Part shown: positions 15,849-24,777 of the stretch, in pieces
Numbering within the stretch: the stretch's first letter is position 1
How the letters are laid out: the number at the start of each line of letters is the position of its first letter
Source of the DNA: Ktedonobacteria bacterium
GTDB taxonomy: Bacteria; Chloroflexota; Ktedonobacteria; Ktedonobacterales; JACDGC01
NCBI GenBank assembly: GCA_027459705.1
Contig: DAIDHM010000228.1
Coordinates: forward strand, 1 to 42,200
Direction of reading: 5' to 3'
DNA length: 42,200 bases
Notes under the pieces: generated by a model
Databases searched by the model: none
What the model saw: only the letters and a program-made list of their open reading frames with translations
Told to the model about the DNA's origin: nothing
Made by a program: the position numbers and the translations under genes

Positions 15849-16823
15849 ATGCCACGACTCCGTGTGTCATCGTCCCTCAGCCAATTCTTACTCATCATGG
15901 TATTCGCGTGTTCAGTCGGACTAGCCATTCCACCGAGTTCAGTGGCACCACCACAAATTCTTGTCAATGTGCCACCTCCCACTATGGTAAGCCAACCATT
16001 CATTGATCGCCATGCGCCACTCTATCGCACCTACGCCAGTGCTGATCTGTTACCGTACCTGGCACTACGCCGACAGATCGTACGTGACGATACCGCTGAT
16101 CGCGTGCTGCTTGCTCAGGTCACCGCGCGGGGAATCATGGATTATGAATATAGTGGTTCGCTGGGCTTGCCAGCAATTGAAGCGCAATGGGCGGCCGCAA
16201 AGCAAGCAGCAACACATTTTTCTGAGAATCATACACCTGCGACCTTACAAGCGTGGAATGCTGTCTATAACCGTTTATTACAGGTAGATATGCATTTGCA
16301 GGTCTTCGCTGTTCTTCTGCAGGCGATGGTTCTGAATTTCCACGATTCGACCCCGTATAATCAGGTCCACATGACGGATGTGTCGCTCATGCAATATTTC
16401 GGCGTCAGTCATCAAAAAGTCATCATTGTCTCGCTCCGAGAACAGACGTTACGCGCCTATGACGATGGCCAACTGGCACTCAGCACCTATGTCACGACAG
16501 GACGCCGATCACGACCCTCTCCGCCTGGATTCCTGAATATTCTTGACCGACGTAGCCCGACTATTTTCGTCTCCAGCGAACCCCGCAATTCACCACTCTG
16601 GTTCGCGCCAACTGAAATTAATTACGCGCTGCTCTATTATCCCAATGGGGATTGGATTCATGATGCCTGGTGGCGCACCTCCTTTGGGCCAGGTACAAAC
16701 TTGCCACACTATGATCCGTTAGCGTTCAATGGTGGTTCGCATGGATGCGTCAATCTGCCCCTCCAGCCGATGGCGCAACTCTATGCATGGACACCGCTGG
16801 GAACCCCGGTCATTGTCTATTAA
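15849..16823 (+). CDS. L,D-transpeptidase (YkuD domain), exported
   Basis: The 324-residue product begins with a basic signal peptide followed by a hydrophobic core (FLLIMVFACSVGLAI), then a helical region about 50-170 and a C-terminal YkuD domain. The domain has KVIIVSLREQTLRAYDDGQL at its start, a conserved IHDA histidine near 271, and the catalytic motif GGSHGCVNL with Cys300 and His298. Enzymes of this family make 3-3 cross-links in peptidoglycan or attach proteins to it, acting outside the membrane. The ATG at 15849 follows AAAGG with seven-base spacing. It is probably transcribed alone from the 15700-15848 region. A cell-wall role fits the presence of murE further along, although the genes are unlinked. 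Confidence 0.93.
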   Translation: MPRLRVSSSLSQFLLIMVFACSVGLAIPPSSVAPPQILVNVPPPTMVSQPFIDRHAPLYRTYASADLLPYLALRRQIVRDDTADRVLLAQVTARGIMDYEYSGSLGLPAIEAQWAAAKQAATHFSENHTPATLQAWNAVYNRLLQVDMHLQVFAVLLQAMVLNFHDSTPYNQVHMTDVSLMQYFGVSHQKVIIVSLREQTLRAYDDGQLALSTYVTTGRRSRPSPPGFLNILDRRSPTIFVSSEPRNSPLWFAPTEINYALLYYPNGDWIHDAWWRTSFGPGTNLPHYDPLAFNGGSHGCVNLPLQPMAQLYAWTPLGTPVIVY

Positions 16824-17014
16824 TCCACCCTCCATTCTTGTGATAAGCCCCAAGCGCGAAACATCTTGAAGCAAAAAGAGATGTGGAAATGCTGGGTCGG
16901 TTCATCATGCTTTGAGGCACCTACAGTTGCAGCTACGATAGGCATCACATCGCCACAAGAAACATCCGGCAACCCTATGGTATGCTCTGATCGCAATGAT
17001 GAGAGGAGAATTCC

Positions 17015-18946
17015 ATGCTCAGTAGCCGAAGATCGCAACGGCGGATGCAATCTGGCCGCGACGATCGATCATCAGGCCTACATCGTGACGCTCAGACTCC
17101 CGCGCGACCACCACGCCGTCTCACCCCTGAAGCACGAAAGAAACGGCGCAATGAGATACGCCGACTGATTGGATTACTCCAGCCATATCGCGGCCGACTC
17201 ATCATCGGCGCGCTGTTGCTAGCGGTGACGAGTGGGTTAGGATTGATTTTTCCCCTGGTGATCCGAAGTCTTTTGAACACAATTTTGCAACAACACGATG
17301 CCGCGTTACTGAATAATGTTGCGTTGGCACTGATCGGCGTCTTTGTTTTACAAGCCATCCTGGGCGCCTGGCAGGGCTACTTGCTGACCTCCGTCGGAGA
17401 GCGACTCTCGTTCGATCTGCGGACTGGCCTCTTCCGCCACCTGCAACGCTTGCCAATGAGTTTCTTCGATCAGCGACGCACGGGCGAGTTGATGAGCCGT
17501 GTCACTAACGACGTGACAGTACTACAGACGTCGCTGACGAGTAACGTCCTGCCGCTGATCTCCCAGATACTCACGTTGCTTGGCAGTTTGGTTATCGCTT
17601 TTGCGATTAACTGGCGCATCACCTTGTTTGTACTGGGAGTCGCGCCGCCAGCGGGAATTATCGTTGCCATATTAGGCAGGCAGATACGCCGGACGACCAG
17701 GGGAGTACAGGAGGGATTGGGGAGCGCGGGAACGGTGCTTGAGGAGGCTTTGACCGCGCCGCGTGTCGTCAAATCCTTCGCTCGCGAGGGGTATGAAGAT
17801 CAACGCTTCTCGAGCCGGATGCGCGAATCTTTGCGCCAGGCGCTGCGGCGCGCGCTCGCCCAGGCTTCGCTCGGCCCGCTCATCGGTTTCGTCGGCTTTG
17901 GCGCGGTAGTGGCAGTGCTCTGGTTTGGTGGCCATGAGGTCCTGGCAAACCGCTTGACAGCTGGTGATCTCATCGCCTATATTTTCTACCTGGCGCTGGT
18001 TATTGGTCCGCTCATCGCCCTGAGCAATGTGTATTCCCAGATTCAGGCAGCTTTAGCGGCGGGAGATCGCGTCTTTGAATTATTAGATGAGCCAGTCGAA
18101 GTAGCCCTTGCACAGACCGACGCCCCAAAGATGTCGGCCATCCGTGGCGATGTCACGTTTGATCAGGTCTCGTTTCGCTATCCAGAACGCCCGTCACAAG
18201 ATCCTGATCAACGCCGCAGCGAAGTGCTCAGCCAGCTGAATTTCCATGCCGCTGCCGGCCAGGTTGTTGCTATCGTGGGGCCTAGCGGCGCGGGAAAGAC
18301 TACTACACTCAGTCTCTTGTTACGCCTGTATGAGATCGATCATGGGCAGATATTGATCGATGGTGTCGATATCCGTTCGGTCGATATTCAGTCGCTGCGC
18401 GAACAGATCGCCGTGGTGCCCCAGGAACCAGTACTCTTTGGCGGAACTATCGCGGAGAATATTCGTTACGGCAAGCTGGAAGCCGATGATACGCTGGTGC
18501 GCGCGGCGGCCGCGGCGGCCAACGCTCTGAACTTCATCGAACAGATTCCAGAAGGATTTAACGCGATCGTCGGCGAGCGCGGGGTCATGCTCTCTGCTGG
18601 CCAGCGGCAAAGGATCGCCATCGCGCGCGCGCTAATCCGCGATCCACGTATCTTGCTGCTGGATGAAGCGACCGCATCCCTCGATAATGAGTCTGAAGCG
18701 CTGGTTCAGGATGCCCTGAATCGCTTGATGCTGGGTCGGACGACGCTCGTTGTCGCGCACCGCTTGACGACCGTGGAACGTGCTGATCAGATCCTGGTAT
18801 TGGATCATGGAGTAATTGTCGAACGCGGCACCCATGCTGAATTGATAGCATTGGATGGTCTGTATGCCCGGCTCTATACCCGCAATTTCGAGGACCTGGT
18901 TGGAACGCCAGCCTATCTGGCAAATATCCAGGCGGGAGCTAAATAG
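17015..18946 (+). CDS. ABC exporter, fused permease and ATPase (MsbA/BmrA type)
   Basis: The 643-residue half-transporter begins with about 50 basic polar residues, then a six-helix type I exporter domain (about 55-350) and an ATP-binding domain. The latter has Walker A GPSGAGKTT near 421-429, signature LSAGQRQRIAIARAL near 526, Walker B ILLLDEATASLD near 546, and the H-loop VVAHRLTT. It would act as a homodimer, or heterodimer, exporting lipid, peptide or drug; the substrate is unknown. The ATG at 17015 follows AGAGGAGA closely. The stop is 110 bases before the thioesterase gene, so cotranscription is possible. Confidence 0.95.
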   Translation: MLSSRRSQRRMQSGRDDRSSGLHRDAQTPARPPRRLTPEARKKRRNEIRRLIGLLQPYRGRLIIGALLLAVTSGLGLIFPLVIRSLLNTILQQHDAALLNNVALALIGVFVLQAILGAWQGYLLTSVGERLSFDLRTGLFRHLQRLPMSFFDQRRTGELMSRVTNDVTVLQTSLTSNVLPLISQILTLLGSLVIAFAINWRITLFVLGVAPPAGIIVAILGRQIRRTTRGVQEGLGSAGTVLEEALTAPRVVKSFAREGYEDQRFSSRMRESLRQALRRALAQASLGPLIGFVGFGAVVAVLWFGGHEVLANRLTAGDLIAYIFYLALVIGPLIALSNVYSQIQAALAAGDRVFELLDEPVEVALAQTDAPKMSAIRGDVTFDQVSFRYPERPSQDPDQRRSEVLSQLNFHAAAGQVVAIVGPSGAGKTTTLSLLLRLYEIDHGQILIDGVDIRSVDIQSLREQIAVVPQEPVLFGGTIAENIRYGKLEADDTLVRAAAAAANALNFIEQIPEGFNAIVGERGVMLSAGQRQRIAIARALIRDPRILLLDEATASLDNESEALVQDALNRLMLGRTTLVVAHRLTTVERADQILVLDHGVIVERGTHAELIALDGLYARLYTRNFEDLVGTPAYLANIQAGAK

Positions 18947-19056
18947 ATCAGCTGTCCTGTCACCTGCGTGGACTCTGAACCATCCCGGTCATCCGCCGTC
19001 GTACGCACGAGCTTCCAGAAGCAGCCAAATACCGTAAGTTGCCCGGAGGATTTTTG

Positions 19057-19563
19057 ATGAGCGAACCAACGTCACTGCCAACTCGTACCCGGTCCGTCAG
19101 TTGGGCGGATCCGCAAATCTTGGTAAACCACGCCGACGCAATGACCGGTATTGAATTTTTGAGCGCCATCCGCGACGGTCAGCTTCCCCCTCCTCCGATC
19201 TTCACACTCATGGATTTGACGATCGCGGACATCGCCGAAGGCAAGGTCATCATCCAGACGGTACCCGCCGAATTTCACTATAATACGATTGGCGTCGTCC
19301 ACGGTGGTCTGGCAGCGACCCTGCTGGATACCGCGATGGCTTGCGCGATTCATGCGACACTCGCGTCGCATGTGGCCTACACCACGCTCGAGCTACATGT
19401 CAACTATGTTCGTCCGATGACCGAAGCGACTGGGCCGGTACAAGGCATTGGGGAAGTGCTGCATCGTGGATCGCGCGTGGCGACCGCCGCAGGTCGGATC
19501 GTCGATGCCATGGGCAAACTCTATGCGCACGCGACGACAACCTGCATGATCTTCCGCGGCTAA
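19057..19563 (+). CDS. PaaI-family hotdog thioesterase
   Basis: The 168-residue product is a single hotdog-fold domain. It carries the PaaI-type block YNTIGVVHGGLAATLLDTAM with His82-Gly-Gly and Asp91, then LHVNYVRPM, G.VLHRGSRVATAAGRIVD and a C-terminal HATTTCMIF strand. Such enzymes hydrolyse acyl- or aryl-CoA thioesters in the cytoplasm. I choose the ATG at 19057, with CGGAGGA six bases upstream, over a TTG six codons earlier. Position 110 bases after the ABC exporter may mean read-through transcription. A strong hairpin follows at 19644-19689. Confidence 0.92.
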   Translation: MSEPTSLPTRTRSVSWADPQILVNHADAMTGIEFLSAIRDGQLPPPPIFTLMDLTIADIAEGKVIIQTVPAEFHYNTIGVVHGGLAATLLDTAMACAIHATLASHVAYTTLELHVNYVRPMTEATGPVQGIGEVLHRGSRVATAAGRIVDAMGKLYAHATTTCMIFRG

Positions 19564-19643
19564 CGGGGAGGGAAACCACCACAAATAAGCGAATCACCAC
19601 AAACCTCATTGCCACCGGCAGCACACTCCAATGCGGATGCGGT

Positions 19644-19689
19644 ATGCTACGAGTGCAGCACTGAGGTGGGGTAACTGCACTCGTAGCAT
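19644..19689 (+). terminator. Perfect 15-bp hairpin after thioesterase gene
   Basis: ATGCTACGAGTGCAG (19644-19658) is exactly complementary to CTGCACTCGTAGCAT (19675-19689), with a 16-base loop. It lies 80 bases past the thioesterase stop and 127 bases before the methyltransferase start. No U-run follows, so it may be a transcript-end stem, a regulatory leader or a palindromic repeat. Confidence 0.5.
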
Positions 19690-19816
19690 CCACACCAGCA
19701 GTGGTGAGCCAGGTGTCGCGCACTTTCGCATGGCCGGTTGATGCCCACACGTGCGATAGAGGACATGATCGGTGCAACGCGCAATCAACGTTACGCGCAC
19801 CAAAAGGAAGATACAC

Positions 19817-20452
19817 ATGGCAAATCCAACAGATAAGCAGAATGCTCCAGATCCAGAATCGATGTTTACGGAACGCTATCTATCAGGTGTGACCCCCTGG
19901 GATTCAGGGATCACGCCCCCCGAATTGATGGCATTTCTAGAAGATGCTCAACACAAACCCGGTCGCGCCTTAGACCTGGGGTGCGGCACCGGCACGAACT
20001 GCGTGACAATGGCTGAACACGGGTGGCGAGTTTTGGGGGTAGATTTCGCCCAGCCCGCGGTGGACAGAGCGGAGGCTAAAGCACATGAACACCTCACGGC
20101 GATCGCGTCGCGCGGCGGTAGCACGCATTTCCTCCGCGCCGACGTCACCACACTTGATCCACCACCTGCGGATGCGCGCTTTGACCTCATATTCGATCTG
20201 GGGTGCCTCAATGGCATTCCAGTAGATCGCCGACCGGCCTATGCTCAAGTTGTCCGGGTAGCGGCTGCCCCTGGTGCGCTGTATATGTTATACGCCCATA
20301 TGCCGCGAGCCGATGGTAATGGACCACACGGTTGCACAACCGATGAACTGGATGCGCTCTTTGGCGATATTTTCACGCTGGAAAACCGCGTCATCAGTGA
20401 TGACAACCATGGCGGTCAGGCATCCTGGAATTGGTATCGGGCAGCACGTTGA
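19817..20452 (+). CDS. Class I SAM-dependent methyltransferase
   Basis: The 211-residue product has the SAM-binding motif I LDLGCGTGTN at about 52-61, an acidic residue at the end of strand 2 (VLGVDFAQPAVDRAEAKA), and the post-motif RFDLIFDLGCLNGIP. The N-terminal element YLSGVTPWDSGITPPEL resembles the entry motif of thiopurine/tellurite-resistance (TPMT/TehB-like) methyltransferases. The substrate is not predictable. I choose the ATG at 19817 with AAAAGGAAG upstream; the longer frame from 19772 is not supported. The LLM-class oxidoreductase gene follows 66 bases later on the same strand. Confidence 0.9.
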   Translation: MANPTDKQNAPDPESMFTERYLSGVTPWDSGITPPELMAFLEDAQHKPGRALDLGCGTGTNCVTMAEHGWRVLGVDFAQPAVDRAEAKAHEHLTAIASRGGSTHFLRADVTTLDPPPADARFDLIFDLGCLNGIPVDRRPAYAQVVRVAAAPGALYMLYAHMPRADGNGPHGCTTDELDALFGDIFTLENRVISDDNHGGQASWNWYRAAR

Positions 20453-20518
20453 TAGTGTGGTGGCTATCCACGATGCGTGAATGCAATCAAGAATGAACCT
20501 GCGTAGCGGAGGAACATG

Positions 20519-21367
20519 ATGGCAAACGTCAGTTTTGGTATCAAAACGGCGCCCCAGATGACAACATACGAGAATATGCTACGCATCTGGGAAGCGGCCG
20601 ATGCCATTCCCGTGCTCGAACATGCCTGGCTCTTCGATCATTTCGCGCCGATCAGTGGGAATCCCATTGATGGTCCTTGTCTGGAAGGTTGGACGTTATT
20701 GGCCGCTTTGGCTGCCCGTACGCAACGCCTGCGGGTAGGGATCATGGTGACAGGCAACACCTATCGCCACCCAGCGGTTCTAGCAAACATGGGAGCCACC
20801 ATCGATATTCTGTCGAATGGTCGACTTGATTTTGGGATTGGCGCAGGGTGGAATGAGATGGAGCATGACATGTATGGCATTCCACTCTACGCGCCGGGTG
20901 AACGCATCCGCCGCATGGGCGAAGCCTGCGAGGTCGTTCGCTTACTCTGGACCCAACCCAAAGCCAATTTCACCGGGAAATATTACCAACTGCACGACGC
21001 ACTCTGCGAACCCAAGCCGATCCAGAAGCCCTATCCGCCTTTCACCATCGGTGGTAGCGGCGAGCAGTTGACCCTGAAGATGGTAGCACGCTATGCGGAC
21101 ATCTGGAATTTTGTCGGTGGGGATATCGATGTGTTCCATCATAAGATCGCAATCTTACATGAGCATTGTCGTGCGATCGGACGTGACCCCGCTGAGATCC
21201 GAATTTCCGTGCAACCAGCGATGGATTACGAACACCTGGATACCTCGCGCGCGAATGTCAAACGCTATATCGATGCTGGTGCCAGCCACGTCATTCTCAA
21301 CTTCCGGGCACCATACCCAGAGCACATCGTCGAGCGGGTCGTGGATGAGGTAGTCGCCAAGATCTGA
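20519..21367 (+). CDS. LLM-class flavin-dependent oxidoreductase (probably F420-dependent)
   Basis: The 282-residue product is a luciferase-like TIM barrel. Characteristic blocks are AWLFDHFAPISGNPIDG, LRVGIMVTGNTYRHPAVLAN, ILSNGRLDFGIGAGWNEMEH, FTIGGSGEQLTLKMVARYAD and a C-terminal barrel strand. The wording of these blocks fits the F420-dependent actinobacterial/chloroflexal branch (TIGR03560-like), in which F420H2 replaces FMNH2, but cofactor use is inferred. Two ATGs overlap, at 20516 and 20519; GGAGGA at 20508-20513 makes the second better spaced. A 16-bp perfect hairpin after the stop ends this plus-strand run. Confidence 0.9.
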   Translation: MANVSFGIKTAPQMTTYENMLRIWEAADAIPVLEHAWLFDHFAPISGNPIDGPCLEGWTLLAALAARTQRLRVGIMVTGNTYRHPAVLANMGATIDILSNGRLDFGIGAGWNEMEHDMYGIPLYAPGERIRRMGEACEVVRLLWTQPKANFTGKYYQLHDALCEPKPIQKPYPPFTIGGSGEQLTLKMVARYADIWNFVGGDIDVFHHKIAILHEHCRAIGRDPAEIRISVQPAMDYEHLDTSRANVKRYIDAGASHVILNFRAPYPEHIVERVVDEVVAKI

Positions 21368-21392
21368 TCAGAGGTGCAGGCATCATACTGTT

Positions 21393-21427
21393 ACAGACGC
21401 AGTGGCACGACGTGCCACTGCGTCTGT
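21393..21427. terminator. Perfect 16-bp hairpin between convergent genes (bidirectional terminator)
   Basis: ACAGACGCAGTGGCAC (21393-21408) pairs exactly with GTGCCACTGCGTCTGT (21412-21427) across a GAC loop, followed on the plus strand by ATTTAAT. It is 25 bases past the oxidoreductase stop and 36 bases past the DinB-like gene's stop on the other strand, so it can serve both. Confidence 0.85.
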
Positions 21428-21463
21428 ATTTAATGGAATGTGCGCGAGGTCAGCAGCATCACC

Positions 21464-21961
21464 TTAATCCGCTATTGGGTGCGCTGCTCGCCAGAGATCA
21501 GCAGTCAGTTCCATTTGACCGAAGTGCTGTGCAAGGTGTTCCACACTGTGCATCAAGCAACGGCGGTTCGTCCGATCACCATTGGGGTGGTGACTCAAAG
21601 CCCCAAACCAGTCGGCGTTATGGTCGTGCAGCAATGCCTCTGTCGCGGCAAACCAGGCTTCGAAGCGCTGGCGTATGGCGCTGGCGGTTGTCCCGGCACG
21701 GAACTCCGCGTCGCGGTCGCGCGGAATCTGATCGCCACGGACACAGGCCAGAATCCACCATTCGAGCGATGCGACACTATGCACCGCGAGCGCCGCCAGG
21801 GTATTCGCCTGGGCAAAATCCGGGCGCCAGTCTAATGCGTCCTGCGGCACAGCGTCCACGATGCGCAGCACGCCCTCCATGTTGCGACGCAGCGCAAAGA
21901 GGAATTGCTCACCTTCGGTCAATGGTTCGGGAAGTGGCAATGGCGGTTGCAGACTCGTCAT
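21464..21961 (-). CDS. DinB/YfiT-like four-helix metal-binding protein
   Basis: The 165-residue product has the DinB-superfamily pattern of a four-helix bundle with three metal-binding histidines: His61 in LAALAVHSVASLEWW, and His142 and His146 in the last helix HSVEHLAQHFGQMEL. The family includes DNA-damage-induced proteins and mycothiol/bacillithiol-dependent transferases; here the substrate thiol is unknown. Its ATG overlaps the TGA stop of the FAH-family gene by four bases (ATGA), so translation is coupled and the two probably work in one pathway. Transcription ends at the hairpin 21393-21427. Confidence 0.85.
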   Translation of the reverse strand: MTSLQPPLPLPEPLTEGEQFLFALRRNMEGVLRIVDAVPQDALDWRPDFAQANTLAALAVHSVASLEWWILACVRGDQIPRDRDAEFRAGTTASAIRQRFEAWFAATEALLHDHNADWFGALSHHPNGDRTNRRCLMHSVEHLAQHFGQMELTADLWRAAHPIAD

Positions 21962-22902
21962 CGCTCAGCCTCCAGCACGATGGTATTGCGTAATACCCCT
22001 AGCCGTTCGATCTCCATCTCCACGACGTCGCCGGGCTGCAACCATGGCACATTTTCTGGACCCAACTCGAGAATGCAGCCAGTGCCGACGGTGCCAGATC
22101 CAATGACATCGCCTACCCGCAGAGTTACATGCCGCGACGCACGCTCGATCATCTGCGGGAAGGTGAAATAGAGGTCTTTAAAATTGGCTGAGGAGACCTG
22201 TCGACCATTGACGCGACCAGAGATCGCGAGATCGTAACGCTCATCTGCTCCATTGCCCAGACGACGATCGCTGATTTCATCAGGGGTGACCAGCCATGGA
22301 CCCAGTGAAGTGGCGAAATCTTTGCCTTTCGCCGGTCCCAGATTCATCTTCATTTCGTCGCGCTGCAGGTCGCGTGCACTCCAATCATTCATCACCAGAT
22401 AACCAGCGATATAGTTGGATGCTTCAGCAGCGGGGATATTTCTGCCTTCGCGTCCAATGACCAGCGCGACTTCCAATTCGAAATCCAGTTCACGACTGTC
22501 AATCGGATAGGGGACATCAGCTTCCGGACCCTGGATGGCGGATGGGTTCGAGAAGTAGAAGACCGGAAATTGATACCACTCGGGGATCATTCCTACATTG
22601 CGTCGTGCCCTGGCGGCCTTTACATGCTGCTCGAAGGCGTAAAAATCGCGGACTGATGGCGGTGTCGGTACGGGAGCGAGCAAATCATTGAGCGTCGCCT
22701 GTTGTTTGACTGCCAGGTCAGTCGATGTGTGTTTGAGCGCGTCTTGCAATATTACTTGCGACTCAGATCCCAGACGCAAGAGATCGATCATTGACAGGGG
22801 TGTTGGATGTCGTAGCAATGTCGCGGCATCATAGATAGTCCCCTCCTGCCAGACGCCAGCCCAACCCGCACCCTGGCCATTTCGATAGGTCACCAGCTTC
22901 AT
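21958..22902 (-). CDS. Fumarylacetoacetate hydrolase (FAH) family protein
   Basis: The 314-residue product starts MKLVTYRNGQGAGWAGVWQ and has the FAH fold in its C-terminal two thirds. Recognised blocks are FYFSNPSAIQGP, LDFELEVALVIGREGRN (metal-binding Glu-x-Glu), MNDWSARDLQRDEM, GPAKGKDFATSLGPWLVT and GDVIGSGTVGTGCILELG. Members cleave C-C bonds of acylpyruvates or fumarylacetoacetate, or decarboxylate related keto acids, using Mg2+ or Mn2+. AAAGGAGC lies about 11 bases before the ATG at 22902; the frame extends upstream to 22992 without support. It is coupled to the DinB-like gene by a 4-base overlap, suggesting a small aromatic-degradation or detoxification operon, possibly isomerase plus hydrolase. 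Confidence 0.93.
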   Translation of the reverse strand: MKLVTYRNGQGAGWAGVWQEGTIYDAATLLRHPTPLSMIDLLRLGSESQVILQDALKHTSTDLAVKQQATLNDLLAPVPTPPSVRDFYAFEQHVKAARARRNVGMIPEWYQFPVFYFSNPSAIQGPEADVPYPIDSRELDFELEVALVIGREGRNIPAAEASNYIAGYLVMNDWSARDLQRDEMKMNLGPAKGKDFATSLGPWLVTPDEISDRRLGNGADERYDLAISGRVNGRQVSSANFKDLYFTFPQMIERASRHVTLRVGDVIGSGTVGTGCILELGPENVPWLQPGDVVEMEIERLGVLRNTIVLEAER

Positions 22903-23092
22903 CGCGTTCTTTGCTCCTTTGCGAATGTCCCTCAGCACAAGTGGAGAGAAAACCTCCCCAGGTCTCGCGCAACCGTACCCGACAACGAGCAAACCGAGAA
23001 AGAGAAGGATTGCGCGATACTATGGGCACGCGCGTAGTCTACGATCCCTTTTGAAGTGATTGCCACCGAAACAGCCCAACACCCAATAGGAG

Positions 23093-23809
23093 CTAGATGG
23101 AAATGCCAAAAGATCGACAGAAGGCCGCCCAGCCAGCGTCAAGGCCATCGATGCGAGCGCGTTGTAGCCAGACCAGCGATGCACGGAGGAACCGTTCCTG
23201 TTCTGCCTGACCATGGTATTGAGCGATGAGCGTTGAGAGAATCTCTTCAGCTTTCGTATCGAGTAATTCGCGGTGTGCGGCCAGGTATTCACGTTGTTCC
23301 TGGAACGATGGGGTATTCAGCCAGTCCAATACATGCTGGGGAAGTGCGGGCAGCGGCGGCGTTGTCCCTTCAGACTGATCGAGCATCCCGCGCAAACGCT
23401 CCTGAATCTCGCCCAACCGTGGGTCTGAGGCTGAAAGACCAACCAACTCAGCCAGGTACGTCCGGTCTCGCGCGGCACGACGCGCTTGCTCAATGGTGAT
23501 TTCTTGTTGGTTTGCACCATTCGCCTGCGTGGCATTCGCTTGTTTTTCATGCTCAATCCAGGCCGCGGAAATCCCAAGAGCGATGGCGCTTCGCAGAAAT
23601 TCCTTGCGTTGACGTATACGTGACGCGTATTGCCGGGCAGATGAATAGAACCCAGCTTCGGCAGATTTCGCCACGCCCTCCAGCAAATCGACCGCCTTTG
23701 GTACAAGTAATGAAGTCGCATGAGCTTCCAAATAGGTGCGTGCACTTTCCCATGTCGGTTGGTTAGCAAACTCTAAGACGATACTTAACAGTGGATCAGT
23801 GTTAGGCAT
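23093..23809 (-). CDS. Helical repeat protein with internal duplication
   Basis: The 238-residue product starts MPNTDPLLSIVLEFANQPTW at the ATG 23809, with GAGGAGG just upstream. It contains two similar halves: ANQPTWESARTYLEAHATSL...KAVDLLEG...RKEFLRSAIALGISAAW and NTPSFQEQREYLAAHRELLD...KAEEILSTL...QERFLRASLVWLQRARIDGL. The pattern of a short hydrophobic start, W/F.E.R.YLEAH..LL, KA...L and FLR.. resembles the helical repeats that accompany CHAT- and NACHT-type proteins in cyanobacteria and Chloroflexota. No enzyme domain, signal peptide or membrane segment is seen, so a protein-binding adaptor role is the best guess. It sits about 190 bases upstream of the FAH gene on the same strand. Confidence 0.75.
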   Translation of the reverse strand: MPNTDPLLSIVLEFANQPTWESARTYLEAHATSLLVPKAVDLLEGVAKSAEAGFYSSARQYASRIRQRKEFLRSAIALGISAAWIEHEKQANATQANGANQQEITIEQARRAARDRTYLAELVGLSASDPRLGEIQERLRGMLDQSEGTTPPLPALPQHVLDWLNTPSFQEQREYLAAHRELLDTKAEEILSTLIAQYHGQAEQERFLRASLVWLQRARIDGLDAGWAAFCRSFGISI

Positions 23810-24331
23810 GGGAAACCTCCTCGTTTCAAACACATATAGCAACGTTCACGCGCGGAAGCCTGTGAGTCTTCAGCAACATCAGTGTATCATATCAGAGCGT
23901 CTAGGATCGTGAGCGTGCTCACGTCCTGCTGGTCCTCAGGTTTTTTCAAATTGACCGAAACCGAGCATCGTGGGTGGCAATTCAAAGGGATGCTAATTTG
24001 GCAATTAGATCGGGCTTTCGCTCTCTGTTCTTGCACGTCGTGTTTTTATGGCACCTAATTCATGTTGTTACCGATTGTATCGTTGTACGAACAAGCGTAA
24101 GCGAAAGTCCTTAGCCTATTGAATTTTACCTAATAATCATTGTCATATGTTTGGAAAGACAGATTGAACTGGTGAGTCAGGAGTCGACCAAACCCAAAAA
24201 CTTCAATCCCAAGATTCTAGGACTTTTGCAATGTCCTTTACCTCAACTCTAAACGTATTAGTCGTAGGTTGCGAGTGCGCATCAGGGGAAAATATGGTAG
24301 ACTACTTCGTAGTTCATAGCCGGAGGATACC
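23810..24331. other. 520-base divergent intergenic region
   Basis: AT-rich spacer between divergent genes with no supportable coding frame. It contains a 16-base near-palindrome CGTGAGC-GT-GCTCACG at 23908-23923, about 100 bases upstream of the helical-repeat gene, which could be an operator. Near the right end GACTAC-TTC-GTAGTT (24300-24314) forms a small hairpin just before the ribosome binding site of the next gene. Confidence 0.45.
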
Positions 24332-24751
24332 ATGCTGGAAGAGTCGACCAATCCAATCGCGGGCGCCTCATCACATTCAGTCGTCTTCGATCTGAAAGTA
24401 TTGACGAAATTCAGTGAGCATGGGCCTCAAGCCGTAATTTTAGCGGATACAGGCGCGGCGCAAGTAGTATTACTGGGGATGCGTGCCGGCCAGACCGTGG
24501 TGGATGTGCGAAGTCCCACTCAACTGATCGCGCAGGCGATGCGCGGCCGGGCAACCCTACGCATTGCCACAACCGTGCACGCTCTGCGTGCTGGCTTGCT
24601 GGCACTGGTTGAAGCCGACACACTTCATACCTTTACCGCGACCACGGATTGCGTACTGTTGCTGACCCTCACACCCAGCCCAGAACAAGAACAACCCGCA
24701 CACGCGCTCCTTGCCGACCTGATTGCGATAGTTTCACGCGAAACCATGTAG
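24332..24751 (+). CDS. Small cupin-like protein
   Basis: The 139-residue product starts after a good GGAGGAT ribosome binding site. The pattern AVILADTGAAQVVLLGMRAGQTV, a short acidic turn DVRSPTQ, then alternating strands ending LLLTLTPSP suggests a small beta-barrel of the cupin type, with MRAGQ at the position of the usual G(x)5HxH motif. The metal-binding histidines are absent, so it is unlikely to be a standard metal cupin enzyme; sensing or binding is possible. The family call is tentative. The gene is alone on its strand, and structured RNA copy B begins, on the opposite strand, 26 bases past its stop. Confidence 0.6.
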   Translation: MLEESTNPIAGASSHSVVFDLKVLTKFSEHGPQAVILADTGAAQVVLLGMRAGQTVVDVRSPTQLIAQAMRGRATLRIATTVHALRAGLLALVEADTLHTFTATTDCVLLLTLTPSPEQEQPAHALLADLIAIVSRETM

Positions 24752-24777
24752 CTTGCATGTCGCGATGATCTATCCGA

